A stretch of DNA of 59,316 nucleotides from Candidatus Baldrarchaeota archaeon (GTDB lineage Archaea; Asgardarchaeota; Baldrarchaeia; Baldrarchaeales; DXJG01), in the NCBI GenBank assembly GCA_030587435.1, contig JAUQZC010000041.1, positions 1 through 59,316 on the forward strand, in the 5' to 3' direction. Below the pieces are notes generated by a model that was given only the letters and a program-made list of their open reading frames with translations, was not told the DNA's origin and did not search any database. The position numbers and the translations under genes are program-made. Below, piece after piece: positions 51,500-59,316 of the stretch; the stretch's first letter is position 1; each line of letters begins with the position of its first letter.

Positions 51500-52249
51500 T
51501 TAAATTAGCGTTTTTAAGTTATCGTGCCCATATGGGCAGAAAACATCAAGATCTAAAATTTTTGCAACTCCTTTTCCAGTTACACCATATAATACGGGTT
51601 TAACTCCGTGTTTGTCGCATAGGTTTAAAAGTTCGGGGAGAGTTCCGTTAACAGCGGCGCTACCAGTAATACATGCTACGTCAACTTTCTTTAAAACCTC
51701 AGAATTCATGAATCCGCTTAAAATTTTAACCCCAAACTTAATGCAGCCAATATTTTCAGGATTTAAATCTGTAACATAGACATTTTCTGCACCAAAATGT
51801 TTAACGAGAGCTTTAATGTGGCCAGGTTGATAACCAATATGAGCTACCTTAACTTTTCCAAATTTCGACATAAGATATGAAGCAAATTCTTCACCGCATA
51901 TCTCAGGCTCTTCCTCCACGCAATGAATAGTTCCTTTAATATGTTTAAGTTTATGAAGAACTGCGTTTAATGTAGCAAAAAATACCGCTCTGTCTCCTTC
52001 GTTGCCATAGACCATGTTTAAAACATCCTTAACTTTCCCACTAAACTCTTTAGGTTTGCTAGTGAAGGCTTGACCATATCCTCCTTCAATCTCACAGTGA
52101 ACTATAACCTCTCTACCCTTCGCTAAAGCATATTCACGAGAAGGGAGTCTTGTGAAATCGGGTTTTAAAACCACACATTTAGCGGAGGAATTTAAAAGCC
52201 CAGCTTTCTCCGCAACTTCAGAGAAAGCTTTCAAAATCACCCTATACAT
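51500..52249 (-). CDS. DUF364 Rossmann-like protein
   Basis: About 249 residues from ATG 52249 (GAGGTGAAG upstream; an earlier ATG at 52267 precedes it). The C-terminal half carries the DUF364 blocks KVAHIGYQPGHIKALV, VYVTDLNPENIG, CITGSAAVNGTLPELL and FCPYGHDNL. DUF364 proteins are proposed heavy-metal chelators with a PLP-like or Rossmann fold. Placed convergently to AOR and next to moeA, a link to molybdenum or tungsten handling is possible but unproven. Confidence 0.75.
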   Translation of the reverse strand: MYRVILKAFSEVAEKAGLLNSSAKCVVLKPDFTRLPSREYALAKGREVIVHCEIEGGYGQAFTSKPKEFSGKVKDVLNMVYGNEGDRAVFFATLNAVLHKLKHIKGTIHCVEEEPEICGEEFASYLMSKFGKVKVAHIGYQPGHIKALVKHFGAENVYVTDLNPENIGCIKFGVKILSGFMNSEVLKKVDVACITGSAAVNGTLPELLNLCDKHGVKPVLYGVTGKGVAKILDLDVFCPYGHDNLKTLI

Positions 52250-52459
52250 GTCTTCACCTCTTTGCATGTAATGTCTACACAGTATTATGCGGGCTACCTA
52301 CTAATTTAAAGGCGAAAACATTATCTTGTACTAACAGTTTTATTATTAACATTTTCAACTAATTTACTTGCGCAATATGCTCCTCAATTCGTAATCTAAA
52401 ATAATACGTTTTTTAAGACTCCGCACAATCACCGCTATAAGGTTGTTGAAGGTGGTTGC

Positions 52460-53713
52460 TTGGAAAAATTTCGGTATACAGACCCCGATGAGGCATTAAA
52501 AAGAGTTCTAAGCAAAATATCACCGGAAAATATAGGTGTTGAGGAGATTTACATTCATAATGCTTTTGGAAGAGTTCTCGCCGAGGATATTGTAGCTAGT
52601 ATGAATATTCCTCCCGGAGACATGGCGCATTTCGATGGATACGCTGTTCGTCATCAAGACACATTAAATGCCTCTCTTGAAAACCGCATATCGCTAAAAA
52701 TCATTGATAAAATCTTTGCAGGTGAAGAACATAACGTAGAAATAAAATCTGGCGAAACGTGTTACGTTGCAACAGGAGCATACTTACCTAAAGGTGCAGA
52801 CACCATAGTTCCCATTGAACATGTAAGAGTAAAAAATGGTACTATACTTTTACATAGACCTGCAAAAAGGGGCGACCATGTAATAAAAATAGGAGAAGAC
52901 ATTAAATCAGGTGAAATCCTACTTAGAAAGGGACATGCATTACGGGCTCAAGATCTAAGTCTCCTAGCAACACTAAAACGCTTAAAAATCAAAGTTTACA
53001 AAAAACCTAGGGTCGCGATAATATCCATAGGTGACGAGCTAACAGATAACCCTGAGGAAACCTCTACAGGGAAAACCTTCATAAGTAACTTCTTTCTCGT
53101 CGTCGAACTAGTGCGTAAAAACGGTGGCGAACCCATAAATCTAGGTGTAGCACCAGACGATATCGATAAAATAAAGAGGATAGTGATGAAAGGACTTGAA
53201 GTTGCAGATATAGTGATCACCATAGGTGGAATATCCGTTGGAGAAAAAGATTATGTTTGTAAAGCTGTGAATTCTCTAGGTTCTCCAGGCACGATTGTAA
53301 GAGGTTTAAAGGTTAAGCCTGGTAGACAAACAAGTGTCGCAATAATAAATGGAAAGCCTGTTTTAATGCTTCCAGGCTTAATACAATCCACCTTCATAGG
53401 TTTCATCTACATGGGGATACCTTTACTTAAATTTCTAAGCGGACAAAAACCTGAAGTCGACCATGTATTTGTGAAAGCTGTACTTAAAGAAGATGTGGAA
53501 ATTCACGAATATAAACCATTCAAGAGAATTGTTTTCGTAGATCTTGAAAGAAAGGGAAACCAATATTTTGCCAAGCCAATATATGGAATATCAGCATTCA
53601 AAAGCACCTTAGTTAAATCAAAAGGCTTCGTAACAATGCCTGGCGGTATAGAACTCTTAAAGAAAGGCAGTGAAGTGGAAGTACATTTATTTTCGGGATT
53701 CTCATATCTTTAA
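52460..53713 (+). CDS. moeA: MoeA, molybdopterin molybdenumtransferase
   Basis: 417 residues from TTG with AGGTGG upstream. MoeA motifs: MAHFDGYAVR, CYVATGAYLPKGADTIVPIEH, VAIISIGDEL, ITIGGISVGEKDYV, LKVKPGRQTSVAI and LMLPGLIQS. MoeA inserts molybdate (or tungstate) into adenylated molybdopterin. It lies downstream of AOR, divergent from the DUF364 gene. It would serve both AOR and the distant molybdenum hydroxylase. Confidence 0.93.
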   Translation: MEKFRYTDPDEALKRVLSKISPENIGVEEIYIHNAFGRVLAEDIVASMNIPPGDMAHFDGYAVRHQDTLNASLENRISLKIIDKIFAGEEHNVEIKSGETCYVATGAYLPKGADTIVPIEHVRVKNGTILLHRPAKRGDHVIKIGEDIKSGEILLRKGHALRAQDLSLLATLKRLKIKVYKKPRVAIISIGDELTDNPEETSTGKTFISNFFLVVELVRKNGGEPINLGVAPDDIDKIKRIVMKGLEVADIVITIGGISVGEKDYVCKAVNSLGSPGTIVRGLKVKPGRQTSVAIINGKPVLMLPGLIQSTFIGFIYMGIPLLKFLSGQKPEVDHVFVKAVLKEDVEIHEYKPFKRIVFVDLERKGNQYFAKPIYGISAFKSTLVKSKGFVTMPGGIELLKKGSEVEVHLFSGFSYL

Positions 53714-53895
53714 TTAATAGCGGTTCTTGTATTTTGGTAACAAGAATTTAGCTAAAATACTTAAAAGTTTAGATTTGTTAATTAAGGTCATTATTGTATG
53801 GTGAAGAGAAATTAAACGTAAACAAGATGGTGCATGTTAGATGTAAGCTGTAGAGATTAAATTTCAATTATGAAATAATCGCACAAACGGGGTGG

Positions 53896-54438
53896 ATGCC
53901 TTTGAATTTTTCAATAGACAAAAGAAGTATGAGAGTTATCTTTGTTTCACATTGTTTACTTAATCAAAACAGTAAAGTTTTCGGATTATCAACGGAAGAA
54001 ACAGTAAAAACTGCAAGTGAAGTTATCAATTTCCTTTTGGAAAAGAATATTGGAATAGTTCAAATGCCGTGCCCAGAATTCACGTATCTCGGCCTCCTGA
54101 GGCCTCCTCAAACAAAAGACCAATATGATAGTGCAGGATTCAGATCACATTGCAGAAAACTCGCTAAAAATATTGTAAGTCAAATTGAAAACTACGGAAA
54201 GGCTGGAGTAAAGGTTTTGGCAATACTTGGAATCGAGGGAAGCCCTTCATGCGGCGTAAACTGGACAACAAAAACAGGAGATAAGAAAACAAAACATGTA
54301 CAAGAAAAGGGAATATTTATGGAAGAATTAGAAAAGCTTCTCTCGGGAAGAAAAATCTCAGTAAAAATAATTGGAATACCTGAATACCCAAAATATGGAA
54401 ACATAGAAGAAACCATGAAGCTATTAGAATCGTTGTGA
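53896..54438 (+). CDS. TudS-like (DUF523-related) putative desulfidase
   Basis: 180 residues. Three cysteines fall in the pattern of TudS-type proteins: SHCLLNQNSK (C19 or C20), QMPCPEFTYLG, and EGSPSCGVNW. In TudS these hold a 4Fe cluster that removes sulfur from thiouracil. Members with HCLLNQN have been called TudS-related putative desulfidases. The role here is inferred from family; no operon partner is clear. The gene lies between moeA and a small hypothetical gene. Confidence 0.75.
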   Translation: MPLNFSIDKRSMRVIFVSHCLLNQNSKVFGLSTEETVKTASEVINFLLEKNIGIVQMPCPEFTYLGLLRPPQTKDQYDSAGFRSHCRKLAKNIVSQIENYGKAGVKVLAILGIEGSPSCGVNWTTKTGDKKTKHVQEKGIFMEELEKLLSGRKISVKIIGIPEYPKYGNIEETMKLLESL

Positions 54439-54595
54439 TTAGAAGACTTTCTTATCTCAACTTTTAACTACATATTTGTTTGTAAATTTCGCTGTTGAAG
54501 ATAACCTTTCGACTTATATAAGCGATAAATGCTATATAGTTGTGTAGCAAAAGTTTCATACCTTTGTGAAGTTCGCAACTTGGAGATGCTTATAA

Positions 54596-54889
54596 TTGTT
54601 AAATTGGGCTGAAATATGGATTGGTGGAAAACGGTCAAAAGAAAAAGATAATCACCTACTCTTGCTAAGAGTTGAAACAGCAGTGCCATTAGGCGTTGAA
54701 TTACCTAAAAATTTTCATAAAATAGGTGTAGACTATTCTGGAAGAACAGTCTTCGCATCTCAATGGCAAACAGAAGCTGCAAAGATAAGAGCAGAAATAC
54801 GGGCCTTAACCATCTTCCTAATTTCACAGGGAGTAAAAGTTCTATCTTTCGAAGAAATAAGAATGACAAAGGAATATAAAGAAAAATGA
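54596..54889 (+). CDS. 97-residue hypothetical protein
   Basis: From TTG with GGAG upstream. A mix of strands and one long helix (WQTEAAKIRAEIRALTIFLI) is visible. No family recognised. Part of its 3' end has a decayed copy at 55950-55988, so a relative once lay nearby. A short inverted repeat (AAGTT-CGC-AACTT, 54569-54581) lies before the start. Confidence 0.5.
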   Translation: MLNWAEIWIGGKRSKEKDNHLLLLRVETAVPLGVELPKNFHKIGVDYSGRTVFASQWQTEAAKIRAEIRALTIFLISQGVKVLSFEEIRMTKEYKEK

Positions 54890-54942
54890 AATATAAACTA
54901 ATAAGGTTTTCAGCGATGAACTTAGGTTAGGTGTGGCTGATT

Positions 54943-55791
54943 ATGCCTAAGTTTAAGATGAGAAGAAGAACGACTGCAATCTTAATAGTTTTTCTCTTTC
55001 TTCTTACCTTCATTGGCTACGGCATGTTTGTGGAGCCCTTTAAAATTTCGATCTCACATTTCAGCTTTGATGTGGAAGGCTTCAGTAATTTATCGATTAG
55101 AATCGTGTTAATAGGTGATATGCATGTCGGAAATCGTAGAGAAATGAAATTTTTGAGTAAGGTTGTTAACGAAATAAATTATTATCAGCCAGACATCATA
55201 CTGTTGGCTGGTGACTTCATAAATTACTACGAGGAAGAAATACAGTTTCTTGGTCCATTAAAGAACTTAACTGCTAAATATGGTGTTTACGCGGTTCTCG
55301 GCAACCATGACTACGGTTACGGGTATCATAATAAGGAACTTGCAAATAAAGTAGAAGCAAAGCTTGAAAACATGAATATAAACGTTTTAAGGAACGAAAA
55401 CGTACTAATAGAAATAAACAAAACACAGTTCTACATTATTGGACTAGACTCCATACTAGCTGGGGAATGCAACCTAACACAAGCTACAATTAATGTAAAA
55501 GAAGACATACCCAAAATCTTACTATGTCATAACCCCGACGTAGTTTTTATAAACGGAACAGAAAACTTTGACCTTATTCTCTCCGGGCACACCCATGGAG
55601 GAGCTATAAATCTACCATTAATAGGCCCAGTTTTCAAAGTAACGAAACTAGAAAGAAAATATTACCATGGTTTTCACGAAATAAATGGAAGAAAAATATA
55701 CGTAACTCGAGGCATAGGATCCCGAGTTCTATATTTCTTCAATTTCCGACTTAATGCTCCACCAGAAATCGTCGTAATAGAACTTTACTAA
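54943..55791 (+). CDS. membrane-anchored calcineurin-like metallophosphoesterase
   Basis: About 282 residues from ATG 54943. An N-terminal anchor (TAILIVFLFLLTFIGYGMF) is followed by the five metal motifs: IGDMHVG, LAGDF, VLGNHDYGYGY, LLCHNPD and SGHTHGG. This is the YkuE/LpxG-like subgroup of membrane-bound phosphohydrolases. The active site probably faces outside. The substrate is unknown; a lipid or nucleotide phosphodiester is typical. Confidence 0.87.
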   Translation: MPKFKMRRRTTAILIVFLFLLTFIGYGMFVEPFKISISHFSFDVEGFSNLSIRIVLIGDMHVGNRREMKFLSKVVNEINYYQPDIILLAGDFINYYEEEIQFLGPLKNLTAKYGVYAVLGNHDYGYGYHNKELANKVEAKLENMNINVLRNENVLIEINKTQFYIIGLDSILAGECNLTQATINVKEDIPKILLCHNPDVVFINGTENFDLILSGHTHGGAINLPLIGPVFKVTKLERKYYHGFHEINGRKIYVTRGIGSRVLYFFNFRLNAPPEIVVIELY

Positions 55792-55865
55792 ACCAAAATT
55801 AAAGACACGTTTTCAAGCATCATAATAAACAGAGAGCGAATTAAATTAGTAGTCCTTCTTTTCAT

Positions 55866-55988
55866 TTCGAAGTTTAATAATTGCAAAAATAACAATATAG
55901 TGTCAAAGCCTATCAAATACAGCAAAAACATTAGCATGCTCTCTCTTTTAAAGAAATAAGAACAGTAAAGGAATATAAAGAAAACAAG
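55866..55988. pseudogene. debris: tail of surface-protein gene plus tail of 54596 gene
   Basis: Bases 55866-55932 resemble 56833-56900, the end of the large surface-protein gene; on the minus strand FLLYLIGFDTILLFL matches FLLYLIGFDTLILFL. Bases about 55942-55988 resemble 54850-54890 (shared GGAATATAAAGAAAA), the end of the 54596 gene, in the plus direction. An open frame of 77 codons (55788-56021, minus) covers both but mixes unrelated pieces. Confidence 0.6.
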
Positions 55989-56104
55989 ACATAAAATTCT
56001 ACAAACAGGTACGTTAACCACATTATCGATACTTAAAAACCAAGATTATAATGGTAACATTATCTTTTATTGTTTCACTGAGATAAGTAAACTGCTCAAA
56101 ATCT

Positions 56105-56368
56105 TTATCTGGAGTAGTTCATAGTCTTAACTTTGCGATATTTAGGTGGTGTTTCATCTCCTAAATCTATTTCTAGTTTCCATTTTATCCAGTAGACAAG
56201 TTCTTCAACAACTGCCCAAGGTAGGAACACTTCATCCTTTCCTTTTGCTAATATTTTTATGCCGTCATCGCTTGCATAGGCTAAGTATTCTTCACCGTTA
56301 AACCAGTATTGAAACCAAGCTAACTTTCTAAAACTAGATACTCTTTTTGTCGTTACCGCTTTAGCCAT
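56105..56368 (-). CDS. hypothetical protein, 87 residues
   Basis: ATG 56368 follows GGAG by about ten bases (an in-frame TTG lies at 56383). No family recognised. Aromatic-rich strands (LAWFQYWFNGEEYLAY) precede a helix (VVEELVYWIKWKLE). A TTTATATATC box on this strand at 56461-56470 could be its promoter. Confidence 0.5.
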   Translation of the reverse strand: MAKAVTTKRVSSFRKLAWFQYWFNGEEYLAYASDDGIKILAKGKDEVFLPWAVVEELVYWIKWKLEIDLGDETPPKYRKVKTMNYSR

Positions 56369-56791
56369 TATTTTTGTCTCCAATTTTATTTTACACTTGT
56401 AAGATTCGTAATTGAGTTAGTAGTTTTGATTTCCTAGTTGAAAAAGTTTTTGTTGTAATAGATATATAAACTTTTGGAAAAGCCAAAAACTTCTTTACAT
56501 TATTGTAATTATTCACTTAAACAAAAATCTAAAGATAAAAAGCCCTTTTCACGCGCATTTTAAGTCTCTCCCATAGAGCTGCTTCTCTTTAAATAAACAC
56601 GTGTTTTAGGAATTATAATTACTACTAAAAGTTCTAGAAATCCTTCAAAACATAACCATCATCCAATCTCCTTTAAGATTAAAGATGAAGAGTTAATTTG
56701 TTTACTTTGTGACCTTGAGTGGCTCTAGAAGAGATATAAATAATATACAGGCCTAACTTAAAGTCACAACGACTACTCAGCCTTTTTACAT
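56369..56791. other. intergenic with TATA-like boxes and a small inverted repeat
   Basis: No gene recognised. GATATATAAA at 56461-56470 is TATA-like on both strands. TTTTGG (56472-56477) and CCAAAA (56483-56488) form a six-base inverted repeat right beside it, which could be an operator. Another TATA-like stretch is near 56734-56742. Confidence 0.35.
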
Positions 56792-59179
56792 TCAAAGCTG
56801 AAATTCATCTATGTCCATGGGTAATGTTTTTCTTCGAAGTTTAATGATTACAAGAAATAGGATAAGCGTGTCAAATCCTATCAGGTACAGTAAAAATGTT
56901 TTATTGTATGCTAAAAGTTTTACAACGCTTATAATTATGGAATATGCTTCAGAATATGTTGCAATACTATTGGTTTGAAGGATTTCGGAAGCAGAAGGAT
57001 ACATTACTTCAAAATCTTCGTAACTCGTAGTTGCAATACAGCTTGTCGGCGGAACCTCAACAACACTTGCATGAACAACCTTAACAAAAATACGAAGATA
57101 AAAACTCTCTCCTACACTTAAATCAACATCATCGACAATAATAACAGTGTATTGATTTCCATTAATCTCGATTCCCTCTTCCTTAACTGTTCCTCTAGAA
57201 ACATTCACCCCTATAACCTTGAAAGCATCAGGAACTGTTTCATAAATAGTAATAGTGGTGTTTTCATCACCCACATTACTAACAGTAACATTAATCCAAG
57301 CATATTCCCCGACCTTTAACTCACTCTCTACTTTCTTTGAAATTTTTAAAACTGGCAAAGGATAAGGATATTCAGCCTCAACTTCTTCAGGAAACACCAC
57401 AAACGGAACAACATTAGAATAAACAGTATAAGTCTCTCCCTCCCTCTCATAAGTTAAAACTCCATAAATCAAGTGATAGCCAACTTTCCGCGTTTTTTCT
57501 AGCGGAATTTCAATTTCATCTTCAGATCCAAGGGTTTTACTGGTAATAAGTTCCTTAACTTTTAGATCAAAGGTAGTTGGATCAATCCACACATAATAGA
57601 GGGAAAGTGTGGCACTAGATATTATATTGGATTGCTCCACGGTAACCCTTACAACTTGGGTTTCGCTGAGAAAAGCTTGAGGAGGAGATATATCAATTGT
57701 AATAGTTGGATGTAACTTAAATTCACCTTTCACAGGAATTGGGATATCGAACCCAAAAGAATTAGCGTAAACAACGTATTTCCTTCCCATTTTATCCTCG
57801 TAAGTAATTACAGCTCCTTCACTTAATTCCCTTACCATAAAACGCTTCTTTCCTTTGTGAGGCCCTCCAACGACAAAAGTAAATTCACCGCTTTCGCCAT
57901 GTTTAAAAACATCTTTGTGAACTATTAATTTTTCACCGCTTTCATTAAAGTCCCAAGAAACTATGTTATCAAATACATCTTTTAAAGTTGTGTACGGGAA
58001 CATTACGGTGACATTATAAGCATCAGAGGCTCCTAGGCTCTTTAAGTGAATAGTTATATTTGCGTGAAAATCTGGACCAAACATTCCACCTTGAGGACCA
58101 TGTTTAACTTCCACAAAAGCACTAATAAGCGGGACGTCTTCTGGTAAAATATTAAAGTTGTATTTTAAACCTATATCTGGCACTGAACCAAGAAGCAGCA
58201 AATCAAATGTATAGGTCCTACCAAGATATTTACCGCCAAGAGGCTCCACAAAGAAATTTGTAACGTTTACAATATAGGGAAATCTAATTTTTATGTACGA
58301 ATAAGTCGAATAACTTGAAGACGCAATAAAACCCGTGTGATTAATGATGTAATTTACACTTACAACATATTCGTTTCCTTCTAAAAGAACTGCCGAGGGA
58401 TTTACCCAAGACACAAAAACACTGCCAGTAAGTTTACCATCATATTTAACGAAGCCAATTGAAAAACCATAAAATAGAGAGTTTACCATTAAATTTAAGT
58501 CTATAAGGGTTGCCAATCCATCTTCTGGCAAAACTGAAGCTAATATTTGCCGAACATAATACACAGAGGCTGAAGTGTTCAAAAACTTATTGAACATAAA
58601 AGCGTAGTCACCGTTAAGACTTACAAAATTCATGAGACTCATTTCACCGAGATCGAGTGCCTGGCTGAAATCTCTATAAATAGAGTAAGCATAGTTCAAA
58701 GCGTTATCAAACGTCGTTTCTTCAAAGCATAAGACGAGAGTTACACCCTTAGGATATTCCCATATAGGCTTAGGCCAATACAAACTATAATCTTTCGAGA
58801 AAGAAGTAAAAACTAGATACGCATATTTTACATGTTGAAAAGCTTCTGAACTAACGTCTACACCAGAAATACTGAAATCCAACCCTTGAAACCTGAAAGT
58901 AATGATGGCAGAAGTGTTTTGTCCCACAATAACTTCCAATTCTTCCCCAAAAGTGCTAAGAGGCTTACTAGTCACGTTAATGTTCATCAGATCCTTACTG
59001 GTAAGGGCAGACGTGTCGTTCATCCTATTATGATAAGTGTCATTAGGAAACTGATAGCCAGTAACATTTGGCATAAAAGTAGCTAAACATAAAACCATAA
59101 GTAGCAGTAGGCATACCATTTTCGAGATATTGAGAAACGTTCCGTTACGGCTGTTTTTCGATGTTATCACTCTTATCAC
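56792..59179 (-). CDS. large cell-surface protein with C-terminal membrane anchor
   Basis: 795 residues from GTG 59179. A signal peptide (MVCLLLLMVLCLATFMPNV) begins near residue 21. The middle is beta-rich with many Asn-x-Ser/Thr sequons. About 640-735 looks like a DUF11/conserved-repeat-type Ig-like domain (AWINVTVSNVGDENTTITIY and VDDVDLSVGESFYLRIFV). The C-terminus has one membrane helix (FLLYLIGFDTLILFLVII) and a short basic tail. Probably an S-layer-associated or adhesive surface protein. A fragment of the same C-terminus is found at 55866-55932. Confidence 0.75.
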   Translation of the reverse strand: MIRVITSKNSRNGTFLNISKMVCLLLLMVLCLATFMPNVTGYQFPNDTYHNRMNDTSALTSKDLMNINVTSKPLSTFGEELEVIVGQNTSAIITFRFQGLDFSISGVDVSSEAFQHVKYAYLVFTSFSKDYSLYWPKPIWEYPKGVTLVLCFEETTFDNALNYAYSIYRDFSQALDLGEMSLMNFVSLNGDYAFMFNKFLNTSASVYYVRQILASVLPEDGLATLIDLNLMVNSLFYGFSIGFVKYDGKLTGSVFVSWVNPSAVLLEGNEYVVSVNYIINHTGFIASSSYSTYSYIKIRFPYIVNVTNFFVEPLGGKYLGRTYTFDLLLLGSVPDIGLKYNFNILPEDVPLISAFVEVKHGPQGGMFGPDFHANITIHLKSLGASDAYNVTVMFPYTTLKDVFDNIVSWDFNESGEKLIVHKDVFKHGESGEFTFVVGGPHKGKKRFMVRELSEGAVITYEDKMGRKYVVYANSFGFDIPIPVKGEFKLHPTITIDISPPQAFLSETQVVRVTVEQSNIISSATLSLYYVWIDPTTFDLKVKELITSKTLGSEDEIEIPLEKTRKVGYHLIYGVLTYEREGETYTVYSNVVPFVVFPEEVEAEYPYPLPVLKISKKVESELKVGEYAWINVTVSNVGDENTTITIYETVPDAFKVIGVNVSRGTVKEEGIEINGNQYTVIIVDDVDLSVGESFYLRIFVKVVHASVVEVPPTSCIATTSYEDFEVMYPSASEILQTNSIATYSEAYSIIISVVKLLAYNKTFLLYLIGFDTLILFLVIIKLRRKTLPMDIDEFQL

Positions 59180-59316
59180 TCTCTAAACTTTCATTTACCT
59201 TACGTTTTTATTAGCTTTTAGTTTCAGATTTGTGTAGGAAACTCCTCGAATTTTCTCAAGGTCCACCTAACATCACCCATAAGATCATAACATTGATATA
59301 GTGAATTAGTAAGCAA

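Noticed and set aside
55788..56021. 77-codon minus-strand frame as a membrane protein
   Set aside because: It joins fragments of two unrelated neighbouring genes and has no ribosome site.
1..59316. CRISPR arrays, tRNA and rRNA genes
   Set aside because: No regularly spaced repeats and no tRNA-like T-loop with acceptor pairing were seen on reading; a tRNA or covariance-model scan would be the decisive check.

Overview
The window is archaeal. A partial NreA-type repair protein, an NMD3 homologue, V4R proteins, TldD/TldE, FrhB-like and DUF362 iron-sulfur proteins, an AOR-family tungsten oxidoreductase, many PIN/AbrB toxin-antitoxin pairs and TATA-like boxes all point that way. Base composition is A+T rich, TTG and GTG starts are common, and GGAGG-type ribosome sites are clear. 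I read it as an uncultivated thermophile-like lineage of the TACK/Thermoproteota kind (Bathyarchaeia-like is possible), but no rRNA or other decisive marker is present and the lineage is inference.

Layout. 1-9 kb: NreA running off the left edge, a VapBC pair, a divergent radical SAM / FrhB pair, an SPL-like radical SAM protein, NMD3, and a coupled TldD-TldE operon. 9-16.6 kb: an accessory island with an ABC-2 exporter, IS607-type transposon debris (tnpB and tnpA pseudogenes), VapC and AbrB fragments, two copies of an unrecognised family (one an HExxH protein broken by a single TAG), and an intact three-gene cassette of two V4R proteins plus a longin-like/winged-helix protein. 16.6-26 kb: molybdenum hydroxylase genes (large, FAD and 2Fe-2S subunits) with MocA-like and XdhC-like maturation factors, interrupted by two operons that pair a DNA-binding protein with a retropepsin-like protein; a decayed MocA copy lies between them. 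26-32 kb: two VapBC loci (one frameshifted in both genes), DUF362, a zinc alcohol dehydrogenase, and a cluster of small membrane or secreted proteins. 32-41 kb: a membrane-fused CrtI-like oxidoreductase, a secreted beta-propeller protein, an M20 peptidase with a class III aminotransferase, and a VapBC pair with a repeated operator. 41-49 kb: an SPFH protein, secreted PLD, and a winged-helix regulator/membrane operon divergent from an ABC-2 exporter across two palindromes. 49-59 kb: AOR, DUF364, MoeA, a TudS-like protein, an anchored metallophosphoesterase, gene debris, and a large cell-surface protein.

Themes. (1) Molybdopterin biology: the hydroxylase, MocA, XdhC, MoeA and AOR are spread over about 37 kb. 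(2) Toxin-antitoxin and repressor modules: five VapBC loci plus one VapC remnant, several with palindromic candidate operators directly upstream. (3) Gene decay and single-base frameshifts, several at homopolymer runs, which may be sequence error or real. The most unusual intact unit is the V4R-V4R-longin cassette at 12934-14865, whose fold combination recalls the Bet3-like and longin-like subunits of eukaryotic TRAPP. No tRNA, rRNA or CRISPR array was recognised by eye.
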